Source: Acidobacteriota bacterium (lineage in GTDB: Bacteria > Acidobacteriota > Thermoanaerobaculia > Gp7-AA8). From it: a DNA stretch of 37,844 nucleotides. The stretch lies in assembly GCA_025463165.1 (NCBI GenBank), contig JAOBAU010000130.1, positions 1 through 37,844 on the forward strand, given 5' to 3'. The notes below the pieces were generated by a model. The model was not told the origin of the DNA and searched no databases. It worked only from the letters and a program-made list of their open reading frames with translations. This document shows positions 1 to 8,465 of this stretch, one piece after another. Numbering within the stretch: position 1 is the first letter of the stretch; each line of letters starts with the position of its first letter. Both the position numbers and the translations under genes were made by a program.

Positions 1-768
1 GTAGACGAGCGATGAGAACGCGCTGATGGCGATCATCGGGACGAGCACGCGTTTCCAGTCGACCGCCGTTTTGTCGACGTTGAGCCTGAACCAGAAGAGC
101 GCGGCGCTGATCGAGCCGATGAAGAACAGCAGGAAGACGGCGAGGATGAAGCGGCCGTTCGTCAGTGAGCCTTCGCTTTTGCAGGAGACGGGACGCGTGA
201 ACGCGAGGACGAGCGTTGCGATGAGCATCATCGCGCCGGCGACGAGTGCGAATGTCGACGAGTGCGCATGAGAGCGCAGCAAGGCAATCGCGAGTCGCGG
301 TACGCCGAGCATTGCGATCAGCAGCGGCACCAGCATGAGCTACACGAGGAGCAGGTTCCGAAGATACGAACCGGCGAACGCCCACGTGTCACCGCTGTTG
401 AGACCGAGGCGCGGCGTGAGGTAGTTGCTGAACTTTCGAAGCCACGTCAGCGGCTTCACCTCGGGCTCGAGCGGATCCGTCGTCGCACCAGTGCCGGTCA
501 GCTCGGAGGCGACGCCGGTCATGCCCGTCGGCGTTGCGACGGGCATACGAGGAGAGCCAGCTGCCGATGTAGCCGCCGCCGGAGACGGTGGAGATGAAAT
601 CGAATTTCGGCAGCACGCCGACGGCTGCGAGTCGCTGAATGACGCCGAGCGCGAAGGTCGCGCTGCGGATGCCGCCGCCGGAAATGCAGAGCGCCGTGTG
701 CGGCTCGGATGCAGGCGGATGTACTCCTCGCGCAGCACGGCATAGAGACTCAGCGGCTGGTCCGGCAT
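1..768 (-). pseudogene. patatin-like phospholipase, decayed (3' end outside window)
   Basis: No single frame is intact, but the three pieces join into one patatin-like protein. It starts at ATG 768 (MPDQPLSLYAVLREEYIRLHP). After a shift near 697-705 it continues with the oxyanion-loop motif CISGGGIRSATFALGV and the nucleophile region FISTVSGGGYIGSWL. After a second shift near 523-530 it returns to the first frame with LRKFSNYLTPRLGLNSGDTW. An in-frame TAG at 340-342 interrupts it, yet the same frame stays open to base 1 and encodes four hydrophobic segments, as expected for the membrane-anchored patatin homologues with this SNYLTPRLG motif. Two frameshifts plus a stop argue for a true pseudogene rather than one sequencing error. 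An intact homologue would be a lipid acyl hydrolase. Family call is firm; loss of function is likely. Confidence 0.72.
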
Positions 769-870
769 TGACGCTCGTTGTTTTGAACTGCTGGATTACC
801 TGGGAGTGTTTGGGACGCGGGGTTTCCTGCCTGTGCGGTTCGGGAAGAGTTCAGAAATTCGCCGAAGGCG

Positions 871-3501
871 TCAATGCCAGCCGACGACGAAGTGCAGGAG
901 TGAGTCTCCCGGACCGGGCGATCCGTCGATGAAGAGGAATGACCGGCCGTCCGGCGTCGGTGCGAAGCGGAGCGTTTCCGCGGGAATGCGGAAGAGCGCG
1001 GTCGCGACCGGATCGGTCCAGTCGTGCGGCGCACGCGGCACGACGCTCATCATGTCGTTTTGCGACGACGCGTAAAAAAGCTCGTTGCCGTCGCCGCGCC
1101 AGCGAGGAGATGTTCCGCCGTTCGTCGAGACGCGCACGCGCGGCATCCCGGCGTCCGCGAGATTCTGCAGATACACCTCGGCCACACCCGACGCGTCCGA
1201 AACGAAAGCCAGCCAGCTGCCGTCCGGCGAGACCTGCGGATCGTCTTCGGCAAACGGGGTATTCAGGACGGGCTCGGTCCTGTGCGTGCGGAGATCGAGC
1301 CGAAGGATGTCGCCTCTGGATTTCGCCGATTCGGTGCTGAAGTAGATCGTCGTCGCATCAGGCGTGAAGCTTCCCGCGAATTGAAACTCGTTGACCGGAT
1401 GCAGTCGCTCGGACGTCGACGAGCCGACGGCGCGGCGAACGAGATTCGGCAGCGAGCCCGCCGCCGCCGCTGAGTAAATGATCGAGCGATCGTCGGGCGA
1501 CCAGACAGGCATCAGCGCCAATCCGGGCTCGCTGGTGAACCGATCGCGAACGCCGCGCGCGAGATCGTAGATCCAGATGTCGCCCAGTCCCGTCGCACGA
1601 TCGAGCACGGTAACGCCGGCGCGGCGACCGTCATTGGAGATGCCGAGACTGAGGTTCTGGAAAGGGCCGCGCTCGTCGATGACGCGGAGTGTTCCCTTTC
1701 GATCGCCCATGAGCAGCCGGCCGCGACTCGTGTCGGTGCGATAGACGATCGTGCCGTTCGATGCGTCGAAGTCGCCGCGCGCCGCGGGGTAAAAGTACGA
1801 GACGTCATCGGCGAGCAGCGAAGGCTCGCCGATCATCACGCCTTTGGCGATGTCGACGCGTTGCGCGAGCAGGCGCGCGTCGCGAACGTACACGAGCTGA
1901 TCTGCCGAAACGAACTTCACCTGCGAGACGTTGCGAAGCAGCACGTTCGTCGCCGCGGAATCGAGCGATGCGAGCAGCAGCCGCCGATCGAGCGAATTCC
2001 TGATTGCCAGCATGTAGAGGAAGTGTTTTCCGTCGGGGAGCAGCTGAGGGAGCGAGTGCCGCCAGTCATCTTTCGTATTTTCCGTTACGCGGGTGACGGC
2101 TCCGCCGCGATCGGAGACGCGATAGATCTCTGTGCGGCCGCCCGAACGATCAGCGAAAAGAATCGTGTTGCCGACCCATGATCCGACGGCGCCGGACGCG
2201 GCAACCTCGCAGAGCGGCTCCGCGACTTCGCGGCCCGTGACTTTCGTCTTCCACAACTTTCCCTGCGCACTGAAGGCGACCCACTTTCCGTCGGATGACC
2301 AGAACGGTCCGCTGCCGCGCGTCGTGCCTTCGATTTTCGTGATGACGGGGGAATCGAGGTTCCGAAGGTAGAGCGCACGTTCGTCTCCGGATGCGCCGGC
2401 GAAACAGAGTGTGCGTCCGTCAGGCGAGATGGCGAAGTTCGGTGTTTCCGACGATGGCAACAGCGTGACGCCGGCCGTGAACGCGAGATCGAGCCGCGTG
2501 AGCGATGGCGCGTCGACGGGAGCCGCGAAGTATCGCGAAGCGCCCGCGGCGAGCAGGCCGCCGATCACGGCAGCGATCGCGAGTCCGACGAACGTGCGTC
2601 GCGGTGCGGCCGGTGCCGCGTGTGCGGTCTCGGTCGACGTCGACGCTTCCGCGAGCCACTTCAGCTGCCGCGCGAGATCGTGCGCGGTCTGCCATCGATC
2701 GTCGGGATCTTTTTCGAGCGCGGTGAGAATGATTCGTTCGAGCGCGGCCGGACAGCCGGGCTGCAGCGATCGAACAGGAATCGGGTCGGCCGACAGAATC
2801 GCGGCGATGACGCTCGCCTGCGACGTTCCGCCAAACGCGCGCTGCCCCGTCACCATCTCATACAGCACACAACCCAACGCGAAGATGTCGGTGCGGTGAT
2901 CGACCGCTTTTCCCTGCAACTGCTCCGGCGACATGTACATCACCGTCCCGACGATCGTCCCCTCGGCCGTAATCGGATTCAGCGCGGTGACAGGTGCGGA
3001 GTCATCGGAGAAAAGTCGGGGCTGCGTCGCGAGCTTCGCGAGACCGAAGTCGAGCAGCTTCACGCCGGACGCGCAGAGGATGACGTTGCCCGGTTTCAAA
3101 TCGCGATGCGTAATCCCCGCGCGATGCGCATGCTGCAACGCCTCGGCGATCTGCGCTCCGTAACGAAGGACCTGCGTGAGCGGCAGCGGACCGCGCGCGA
3201 GTTTGTCGGCGAGCGTTTCGCCATCGAGATACTCCATGACGAGGTATTCGGCGTCGCCGGCACGGCCGATGTCGTAGAGCGCGCAAATATGCGGATTCGA
3301 AAGTGCGGAGATCGCGCGCGCTTCGCGCTCGAAGCGGGCGCGGTGATCGCTAGCGGCGGTGAGATCGGCGCGAAGGACTTTGATTGCGACGGTGCGATCG
3401 AGACGCGTGTCGCGCGCGCGATAAACCTCGCCCATTCCACCGGCGCCGAGGAGCTGGTCGATTTCGTAGGGACCGAGAGAGGTGCCTTTGGGGAGTGTCA
3501 C
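871..3501 (-). CDS. membrane Ser/Thr protein kinase with TolB/PD40-like propeller
   Basis: Numbering here is from an upstream in-frame ATG at 3537. An N-terminal Hanks-type kinase has the glycine loop GAGGMG (31-36), VAIK lysine (53), HRDLKPGN (144-151), DFG (163-165) and SPEQ in place of APE. One membrane segment follows (about 315-335). The remaining 550 residues carry repeated SPDGR/SPDGSW-type strands typical of PD40/TolB beta-propellers, presumably outside the membrane. This architecture is characteristic of Acidobacteriota and related phyla. I prefer the GTG at 3501 (VTLPKGTSLGPYEI), giving about 876 residues: the kinase fold begins right after it, and a TATCAT hexamer at 3513-3518 would lie inside the longer version. 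The substrate is unknown. The gene is monocistronic, with the patatin pseudogene downstream. Confidence 0.9.
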   Translation of the reverse strand: MTLPKGTSLGPYEIDQLLGAGGMGEVYRARDTRLDRTVAIKVLRADLTAASDHRARFEREARAISALSNPHICALYDIGRAGDAEYLVMEYLDGETLADKLARGPLPLTQVLRYGAQIAEALQHAHRAGITHRDLKPGNVILCASGVKLLDFGLAKLATQPRLFSDDSAPVTALNPITAEGTIVGTVMYMSPEQLQGKAVDHRTDIFALGCVLYEMVTGQRAFGGTSQASVIAAILSADPIPVRSLQPGCPAALERIILTALEKDPDDRWQTAHDLARQLKWLAEASTSTETAHAAPAAPRRTFVGLAIAAVIGGLLAAGASRYFAAPVDAPSLTRLDLAFTAGVTLLPSSETPNFAISPDGRTLCFAGASGDERALYLRNLDSPVITKIEGTTRGSGPFWSSDGKWVAFSAQGKLWKTKVTGREVAEPLCEVAASGAVGSWVGNTILFADRSGGRTEIYRVSDRGGAVTRVTENTKDDWRHSLPQLLPDGKHFLYMLAIRNSLDRRLLLASLDSAATNVLLRNVSQVKFVSADQLVYVRDARLLAQRVDIAKGVMIGEPSLLADDVSYFYPAARGDFDASNGTIVYRTDTSRGRLLMGDRKGTLRVIDERGPFQNLSLGISNDGRRAGVTVLDRATGLGDIWIYDLARGVRDRFTSEPGLALMPVWSPDDRSIIYSAAAAGSLPNLVRRAVGSSTSERLHPVNEFQFAGSFTPDATTIYFSTESAKSRGDILRLDLRTHRTEPVLNTPFAEDDPQVSPDGSWLAFVSDASGVAEVYLQNLADAGMPRVRVSTNGGTSPRWRGDGNELFYASSQNDMMSVVPRAPHDWTDPVATALFRIPAETLRFAPTPDGRSFLFIDGSPGPGDSLLHFVVGWH

Positions 3502-3570
3502 GTGTGTTCGCGATGATAGCCCGCGCGGCAGGGGCACGGCGCGCAGCAGCGCGCCGCGCCTGTTGGCGGT

Positions 3571-4035
3571 TCACATCAGAGCTTGTTCATGAGGGCGACC
3601 AGCCTGGCGAATGAGATCGGCGCCGAGGATCCGATCCTGAGGCATGCGGAACTTGCTCGGCGGAGGCGTCTGCAGCCGTGAGGTGATCGACCCCTTTTTC
3701 TGAACCACGACCTGCTTCTGGAAGACGTGGAATCGCACGGAGCTGTGGCAGCGGAAGTAGTAGGTGTTCAACTGAGGCAGGAGCTCGGGATCGGGTTTCG
3801 AGATGTCGTCGGTCCAGTTCGCGTCTCCGGCGTTCCCAACGAATCCGCGGCGGATCGGCACCACGTGTTTGTTCTCATCGGCGCTGCCGACTTTGTGGAG
3901 CTGGCAGCGTATCTCTTCGCGAGAACGCTGTAACTCGACTGGTTGGGACCGGATACGCGAATTGTCGGGATGGAATGACGAAGTGCCGCTATGCGACTGG
4001 CGTCCACGCTCGCGGACGGCCGACGTAATCGTCAT
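3571..4035 (-). CDS. conserved small protein of unknown function, coupled to UbiA
   Basis: A 154-residue protein whose ATG overlaps the UbiA stop as ATGA (4032-4035), which fixes the start and indicates translational coupling. A longer open frame upstream only shadows UbiA. It has no signal peptide or membrane segment. The central part is the most family-like: VVPIRRGFVGNAGD (58-71) and TYYFRCHSSVRFHVF (91-105), followed by a basic tail ending in MPQDRILGAD. The Cys-His pair at 96-97 might bind metal or haem, but there is no CxxCH motif and I do not claim a cytochrome. I recognise no named domain. Position as last gene of the GT-C/toroid and UbiA trio suggests a role in the same polyprenyl or glycan chemistry. 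Confidence 0.6.
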   Translation of the reverse strand: MTITSAVRERGRQSHSGTSSFHPDNSRIRSQPVELQRSREEIRCQLHKVGSADENKHVVPIRRGFVGNAGDANWTDDISKPDPELLPQLNTYYFRCHSSVRFHVFQKQVVVQKKGSITSRLQTPPPSKFRMPQDRILGADLIRQAGRPHEQALM

Positions 4036-4940
4036 CCGACGAACAGCGCCGCCACCATTGCCAGGCCGATGACCGCGTACAGCACGCGGTAACGCGCCTG
4101 CAGACGGCAGACGCTCGCGAAGGTGAGGCCGTCGCGGAGAGTCTGGAACGACCACCACAATTGAATGGGATAGAGGACGACGACGATCGCGAGGGAGCGC
4201 GGAAGAATTCCGCGCAGTGCCAGCGTGAGGAAAAGAATCTGCGCCAGCGTAAAAAGGACGAGGCTCGCGGCGAACGTGCGGCGCTCGCCGAAGATCACCG
4301 CGTTCGTTCTTATGGCACTGACGGCGTCGCCCTGATGGTCGCGAATCTCCTGAGTGAGATGCCCGGCGGCGAAGATCAGCGCGAAAAATGTGGCGATGGC
4401 GACGCCGCGCTGATCGGCCGCGTGTCCCACGGAATAGCCGAGAAGGAAGTGGAGGATGCCGCCGGCGAGATGCGTCGCGGAGTTGAGGAGCGGTCTGCTT
4501 TTCCAATTGAAGAGCGGTAACGAGTAAAGGGCGCTCAGGATCGCAATGGCCAGCGCCAGTGAAAGCGTGATCGCGCCAAGCCGGCTGAAGAGAACGAGAC
4601 TTACGAGCAGAACGCCGGCCGTGAGGACGCCCATCTCACCACGTCCGACACCTCGGGCCGTAAATACGCCGGCCGCTTTGTTGGGATCGGCGAGATCGGC
4701 TTTTAATCCCGACCAGTCATTGAGCATGAAGATGTGCGTCACCAGGAAAATATTGGCGACGATGAGCATCGCCAGTGGACGCAGGTTCTCTACTCCCGGA
4801 TGGCCGATCGCGAACGCGGCGCCGAGCAGCGGCGAGCCCTGGAGCACGAGGACGTCCTGCAGTCGCAGCCAGGAAAGATAGCGAAGCGCGGAAGCTTTAG
4901 CCGGTCGGATGGGCGCGACCGAGTCGTTCATATTCGTCAT
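4032..4940 (-). CDS. UbiA-family prenyltransferase
   Basis: A 302-residue polytopic protein with about eight hydrophobic segments and the two Asp-rich motifs of the UbiA superfamily: LNDWSGLKAD (73-82, N74/D75/D82) and IRDHQGDAVSAIRTN (199-213, D201/D205). These bind the Mg-diphosphate of a polyprenyl donor. Which acceptor it uses cannot be told; ubiquinone, menaquinone, polyprenyl-phosphate sugar and terpene-cyclising members share the fold. It is the middle gene of a minus-strand trio: its start lies inside the end of the large membrane protein (44-base overlap) and its stop overlaps the small protein as ATGA. A second ATG at 4931 (MNDSV) is a possible alternative start. The neighbour's class II cyclase-like domain makes an isoprenoid acceptor or product worth considering. 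Confidence 0.85.
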   Translation of the reverse strand: MTNMNDSVAPIRPAKASALRYLSWLRLQDVLVLQGSPLLGAAFAIGHPGVENLRPLAMLIVANIFLVTHIFMLNDWSGLKADLADPNKAAGVFTARGVGRGEMGVLTAGVLLVSLVLFSRLGAITLSLALAIAILSALYSLPLFNWKSRPLLNSATHLAGGILHFLLGYSVGHAADQRGVAIATFFALIFAAGHLTQEIRDHQGDAVSAIRTNAVIFGERRTFAASLVLFTLAQILFLTLALRGILPRSLAIVVVLYPIQLWWSFQTLRDGLTFASVCRLQARYRVLYAVIGLAMVAALFVG

Positions 4941-7656
4941 AGAGTCTTAGCCACAGCGCGTAGCCGGCATCCTCGGACCAGTAATATCTGGCGACGCTCG
5001 CCGTGAGGTCGTTATGGTAGAGGAGCGGCGGATTCGTTCTTATGAGCGCAAAGTCGTCCCTCGCGAGCTCGCGCAGCACGGCGCGGATGAGCATCGCATC
5101 GGGCGGTGAGCCACCGGTCGCCGGCTCCATCATCATCCGGACGACCGACACCCAGAGCTGCTGTCCGGAAACGCCCGTGCGCATCCGTGACTCGGGCAGT
5201 TTCAGTTCGCAGCCGGCGCGCCGGAGATCGGCAATCCGCAGTATCGGGACCAGCGGCGTCTTTCGATAGTAGACCCAGAGGCGCTCCTCATCGATGACCG
5301 GCCGAAGCGCATCGCAGAGCGCGCGACCGCTCGCCGGACGCACTTCGGAGAGCAGCATCAGGAGATGCATCTGGATGGCGATGTCGGCAGGGTTCGGATC
5401 GCGACCGGGATCGAGACATTGATACGCGTCGCGTGGTGCGAGCCACGTGCGATAAAGACCGTCCGCCGTTCGATAACGATCGATGGTCGATAGTGCCGAT
5501 GTCAGGCGCGCGCGGTCATGCGCGGGAGCGATTCGCCAGACGAGAGCCGTGTTGTCGGTATCCGGAGTAATCGCGCAGCCAAGGGTACCGATGCCGGGAG
5601 CGTCGGGCAGGCCGTGATAGCGAACGAGTCCGCCGGATTCGATCTGACTGGTGAGGTGTTGCCGGGCGCGTTGCAGGTTTTCTTCAAGACCGCGCGCGGC
5701 GCTCAGAGGGTCGAGCAGATCGACGAGGAGCGACGTGAGAAACGTGTTCATCTCCGGATGCGGCCGATGAAAACGCGGCTCGCTCGTGTATGCGGTGAGC
5801 CAGTAACCCTGCGGCTGCTGATGCTCGCGAATGCGCGCTGCAGCGTTTCTGAATGCGTCGCTGAGATCTTCGGTGTTTAGCTCGCCGGCTTCGATTGCCG
5901 GAGCCGGCGCCGCGCCGACTCCGGCTCGCACCGTCAGCATGCGCTCGTCGAGGTACTGGCCTTCGCCGTTCCCGTAAGCCCAGGCCATTGCAGTGAGCCG
6001 GTGCTCGCCGGGAGTGAGAGCGGCCGTGTCGAGCGGAATGCTCCAGCCGGCGGGACTGGCCACGTGCATCGTCGCGCGAACGTCGGACCGGTCGGTAAAG
6101 ACCGACGTGGCGACGTACTGATGTCCGTCGATGCTGACGGCAACCTGCGCCGGTGTCCTGTCGCCGGCCAGCGTCCATCCGGCGACGACCGCCTGCTGGC
6201 CTGACGTAACCGCGGAGGTCACGCCGGCGCTGGTCACGACGCCATCGAAACTTCCGCGCATTGAATTCTTCAGATCGGGCGGCGCGATGCCCTGATTCAA
6301 AGCGACGATGAACGGCACGTTCCGCCAGCGAAACGCGGCGCGCATATCCTGCTCCTGCAAGTCGCGGTCAGCGGCGTAGATCGGCAGGTCGGTCGAACCG
6401 GTGTAGCAGAAGGCGCCGATGCCTTCGATGATGATTGCCGCACCGACGGCAATGAGAAAGCACGTCCGCGCGATGCCGCGCAATGCCGTAACGACCGGCA
6501 CCAGCATCCAGAAGAGGAACGGCAGGAGATCGGTCATATAGCGCGGTCCAAAGGAAAGACCGCCGCGCCAGTCGGTTTTCGCGTAGAGCAGGATCTGGAT
6601 GACGACAGCGATCGTCATCGCGAGAGTGAGTCGCCGCTCTTCGCGACTGTCCGGCAGATGACGCCACGCCAGCACGAGGAAGAGCAGAAAAGGGGAGAAG
6701 AGGAACAGTCCGCGCGTCGGGCTGACCAGCAATCCGGCCACTCCCGTCAACAGATCGTGCCGAAAGAAAGCAGCCTTGCCGATGACACCGTAACCACCGG
6801 CCACGTTGTTGGCCATGCGCAGGTTGTAGAACAGCACGATGAACATCGGCAGCGCGGCGGCCGCGGATAACAGCACAACCCGGCGCCGGCCGGCCCACAA
6901 AAGTCCGCAGATGCCGAGGGCCGCGCCGAGGATGACGTCGGGCGGGCGGTTGCAGGCGATGAGACCGCACAACAAGCCGGCGGCAAGCACTCGCGGCGTC
7001 GTACACCGCGCCGCGAGAAGCATCAGCACGCCGATCACCAGCACCTCGGCGAGCCCGTGCTGCCACAACGCCTGGCTGCTGATCACCCACGTCGTCGTGC
7101 CGAACGCATACGCGGCGGTGAGCAGCAGTGCGATCTTCACCGATGCGCGGCGGCGCAGCAGCAGGTAAAGCAGCGATGCGGAGAGCGCCGCAAGGAACGA
7201 GGCGCTCAGTTTCTCCATGACCTTCGCCACGTGATCCAGCCGCTGATTGCTCCAGCCGCGGAGATGCAGGTAAGCAACCGCGGGAACGTAAAGCGGTGCG
7301 ACGATCACCGGCACGACGATGGGATACAACGAGATGATGTGGCCGTCCGGCCGATGCAGCATCCAGAACGCCCCATCGCCGCGACCCTGCGCGGCGACGC
7401 TGGCGATCGGTTCGAAAAAAACGGTGTGGTACTGCACGATCGCGAAGGGGAGATATCGCGCCGGATACGTGTCGCCGGCAGTGATCGCGCGCAGGTTGGC
7501 GTTGTAGACCAGCATGCACATCAGGCCGATCAGGATGCTGGCCCGCAGTTCGTCGCGGTATCGGAATCCGGTCTCGAAATGCAGAGCTGACGCGGACTGC
7601 CCATCGGGCGGCGGGGTCATGGAGTCGTGGTCACTTGTGCTGATTTCCTGCGTCAT
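4897..7656 (-). CDS. GT-C-like membrane protein fused to beta-domain and terpene-cyclase-like toroid
   Basis: Start chosen at ATG 7656 (MTQEISTSDHDS), which has AAAAAGAG just upstream. A longer frame to 7776 would run into the divergent methyltransferase gene. The product is 919 residues. Residues about 40-420 hold ten or more membrane segments with GDTYPARYLP in the first outer loop and SFGPRYMTDLLPF before the last group, the layout of GT-C/GT39-type glycosyltransferases that use polyprenyl-phosphate sugars. Residues about 470-580 form a predicted beta-sandwich (VVAGWTLAGD...VAVSID). Residues about 590-915 are all-helical and contain PDTDNTALVW (698-707), very like the PDxDDTA catalytic motif of class II terpene cyclases, with Asn in place of the last Asp. 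The fusion is unusual. The membrane part is secure; the cyclase resemblance is inference from motif and helical pattern. Confidence 0.75.
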   Translation of the reverse strand: MTQEISTSDHDSMTPPPDGQSASALHFETGFRYRDELRASILIGLMCMLVYNANLRAITAGDTYPARYLPFAIVQYHTVFFEPIASVAAQGRGDGAFWMLHRPDGHIISLYPIVVPVIVAPLYVPAVAYLHLRGWSNQRLDHVAKVMEKLSASFLAALSASLLYLLLRRRASVKIALLLTAAYAFGTTTWVISSQALWQHGLAEVLVIGVLMLLAARCTTPRVLAAGLLCGLIACNRPPDVILGAALGICGLLWAGRRRVVLLSAAAALPMFIVLFYNLRMANNVAGGYGVIGKAAFFRHDLLTGVAGLLVSPTRGLFLFSPFLLFLVLAWRHLPDSREERRLTLAMTIAVVIQILLYAKTDWRGGLSFGPRYMTDLLPFLFWMLVPVVTALRGIARTCFLIAVGAAIIIEGIGAFCYTGSTDLPIYAADRDLQEQDMRAAFRWRNVPFIVALNQGIAPPDLKNSMRGSFDGVVTSAGVTSAVTSGQQAVVAGWTLAGDRTPAQVAVSIDGHQYVATSVFTDRSDVRATMHVASPAGWSIPLDTAALTPGEHRLTAMAWAYGNGEGQYLDERMLTVRAGVGAAPAPAIEAGELNTEDLSDAFRNAAARIREHQQPQGYWLTAYTSEPRFHRPHPEMNTFLTSLLVDLLDPLSAARGLEENLQRARQHLTSQIESGGLVRYHGLPDAPGIGTLGCAITPDTDNTALVWRIAPAHDRARLTSALSTIDRYRTADGLYRTWLAPRDAYQCLDPGRDPNPADIAIQMHLLMLLSEVRPASGRALCDALRPVIDEERLWVYYRKTPLVPILRIADLRRAGCELKLPESRMRTGVSGQQLWVSVVRMMMEPATGGSPPDAMLIRAVLRELARDDFALIRTNPPLLYHNDLTASVARYYWSEDAGYALWLRLYDEYERLGRAHPTG

Positions 7657-7721
7657 CCGGCTCTTTTTGCAGGGCGACGGAACGAAGCCGGAGACTACTA
7701 CAATCCTCGCCGCCGCTCGAC

Positions 7722-7727
7722 TATCGT
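7722..7727 (+). promoter_or_regulatory. TAnnnT -10 element (TATCGT), leaderless-type
   Basis: TATCGT ends exactly 6 bases before ATG 7734, with no Shine-Dalgarno between. A transcript from this hexamer would begin at the start codon. No convincing -35 is seen. Confidence 0.4.
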
Positions 7728-7733
7728 AGCGGC

Positions 7734-8465
7734 ATGACGGACGACGAAGTGCGCGCGCGGATTGCCGCCATTCCACACTGGTACCACCCCATCGAAGTAC
7801 GGCCGGGGATCATCACGCCCGGCGCGAACGCGGCGCGAACCGTGCTCGAGCTGCTCGACCTTCCGGCCGACTGTCGCGGGATGCGCGCGCTCGATCTCGG
7901 TACGCGCGACGGCTTCTTCGCGTTCGAGCTGGAGCGCCGCGGCGCCGAGGTCGTGGCGGTCGATTACATGGCAATGACCGACAGCGGTTTCGGCGTCGCC
8001 GCGGAACTGCTCGGCTCGGGCGTCACGTACCTCCAGCGCAATCTGTACGAGCTCACGGCCGCGGACCTCGGCACGTTCGACATCGTGCTTTTTCTCGGGC
8101 TGCTCTATCACCTTCCCGATCCGCTCGGCGCACTTCGCGTCGTGCGCAATCTCACGCGGCAGCGGATGTACGTCGAGACGCTGGTGCTCGATTTCGGACG
8201 TGAGCTCGACGAGTTGCCGCTGATGCGTTTCTTCGCCGGCTCGAGCTGGGCCGGCGATCCGACGAACTACTGGGGGCCGAACGTTCGCTGCGTCGAGGAG
8301 ATGCTCGGCGAGACGGAGTTCGCGACGCGACGGGTCGCTCGCATCGGCGACCGCTGCGTGTTCGCCTGCGAGGCGATGTCGAGTCCCGCCGCCGCGTACT
8401 ATATGCAGATCGCCACCGGCCGCCGCGCGCCGGAAAGCATCCCGGGAAACCCGCAACACCAATGA
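7734..8465 (+). CDS. class I SAM-dependent methyltransferase, CmoB-like
   Basis: A 243-residue protein. WYHPIEVRPGIITPG (16-30) and SAM motif I LDLGTRDGFFAFELERRGA (53-71) are followed by VVAVDYM and the motif IV-like FDIVLFLGLLYHLPDPLGAL. This pattern resembles the CmoB/DUF1698-like group, but these homologues outside the tRNA pathway often sit in glycan clusters, so a small-molecule or sugar O-methyltransferase is as likely as a tRNA enzyme. The stop overlaps the next gene as ATGA (8462-8465), so it is the first cistron of the glycosyltransferase operon. It is divergent from the GT-C/toroid gene across a 77-base shared promoter region. Confidence 0.85.
   Translation: MTDDEVRARIAAIPHWYHPIEVRPGIITPGANAARTVLELLDLPADCRGMRALDLGTRDGFFAFELERRGAEVVAVDYMAMTDSGFGVAAELLGSGVTYLQRNLYELTAADLGTFDIVLFLGLLYHLPDPLGALRVVRNLTRQRMYVETLVLDFGRELDELPLMRFFAGSSWAGDPTNYWGPNVRCVEEMLGETEFATRRVARIGDRCVFACEAMSSPAAAYYMQIATGRRAPESIPGNPQHQ

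Noticed and set aside
7657-7776. Longer start for the GT-C/toroid gene
   Set aside because: It would run 43 bases into the divergent methyltransferase and through its promoter. The extra residues are Arg-rich and not family-like.
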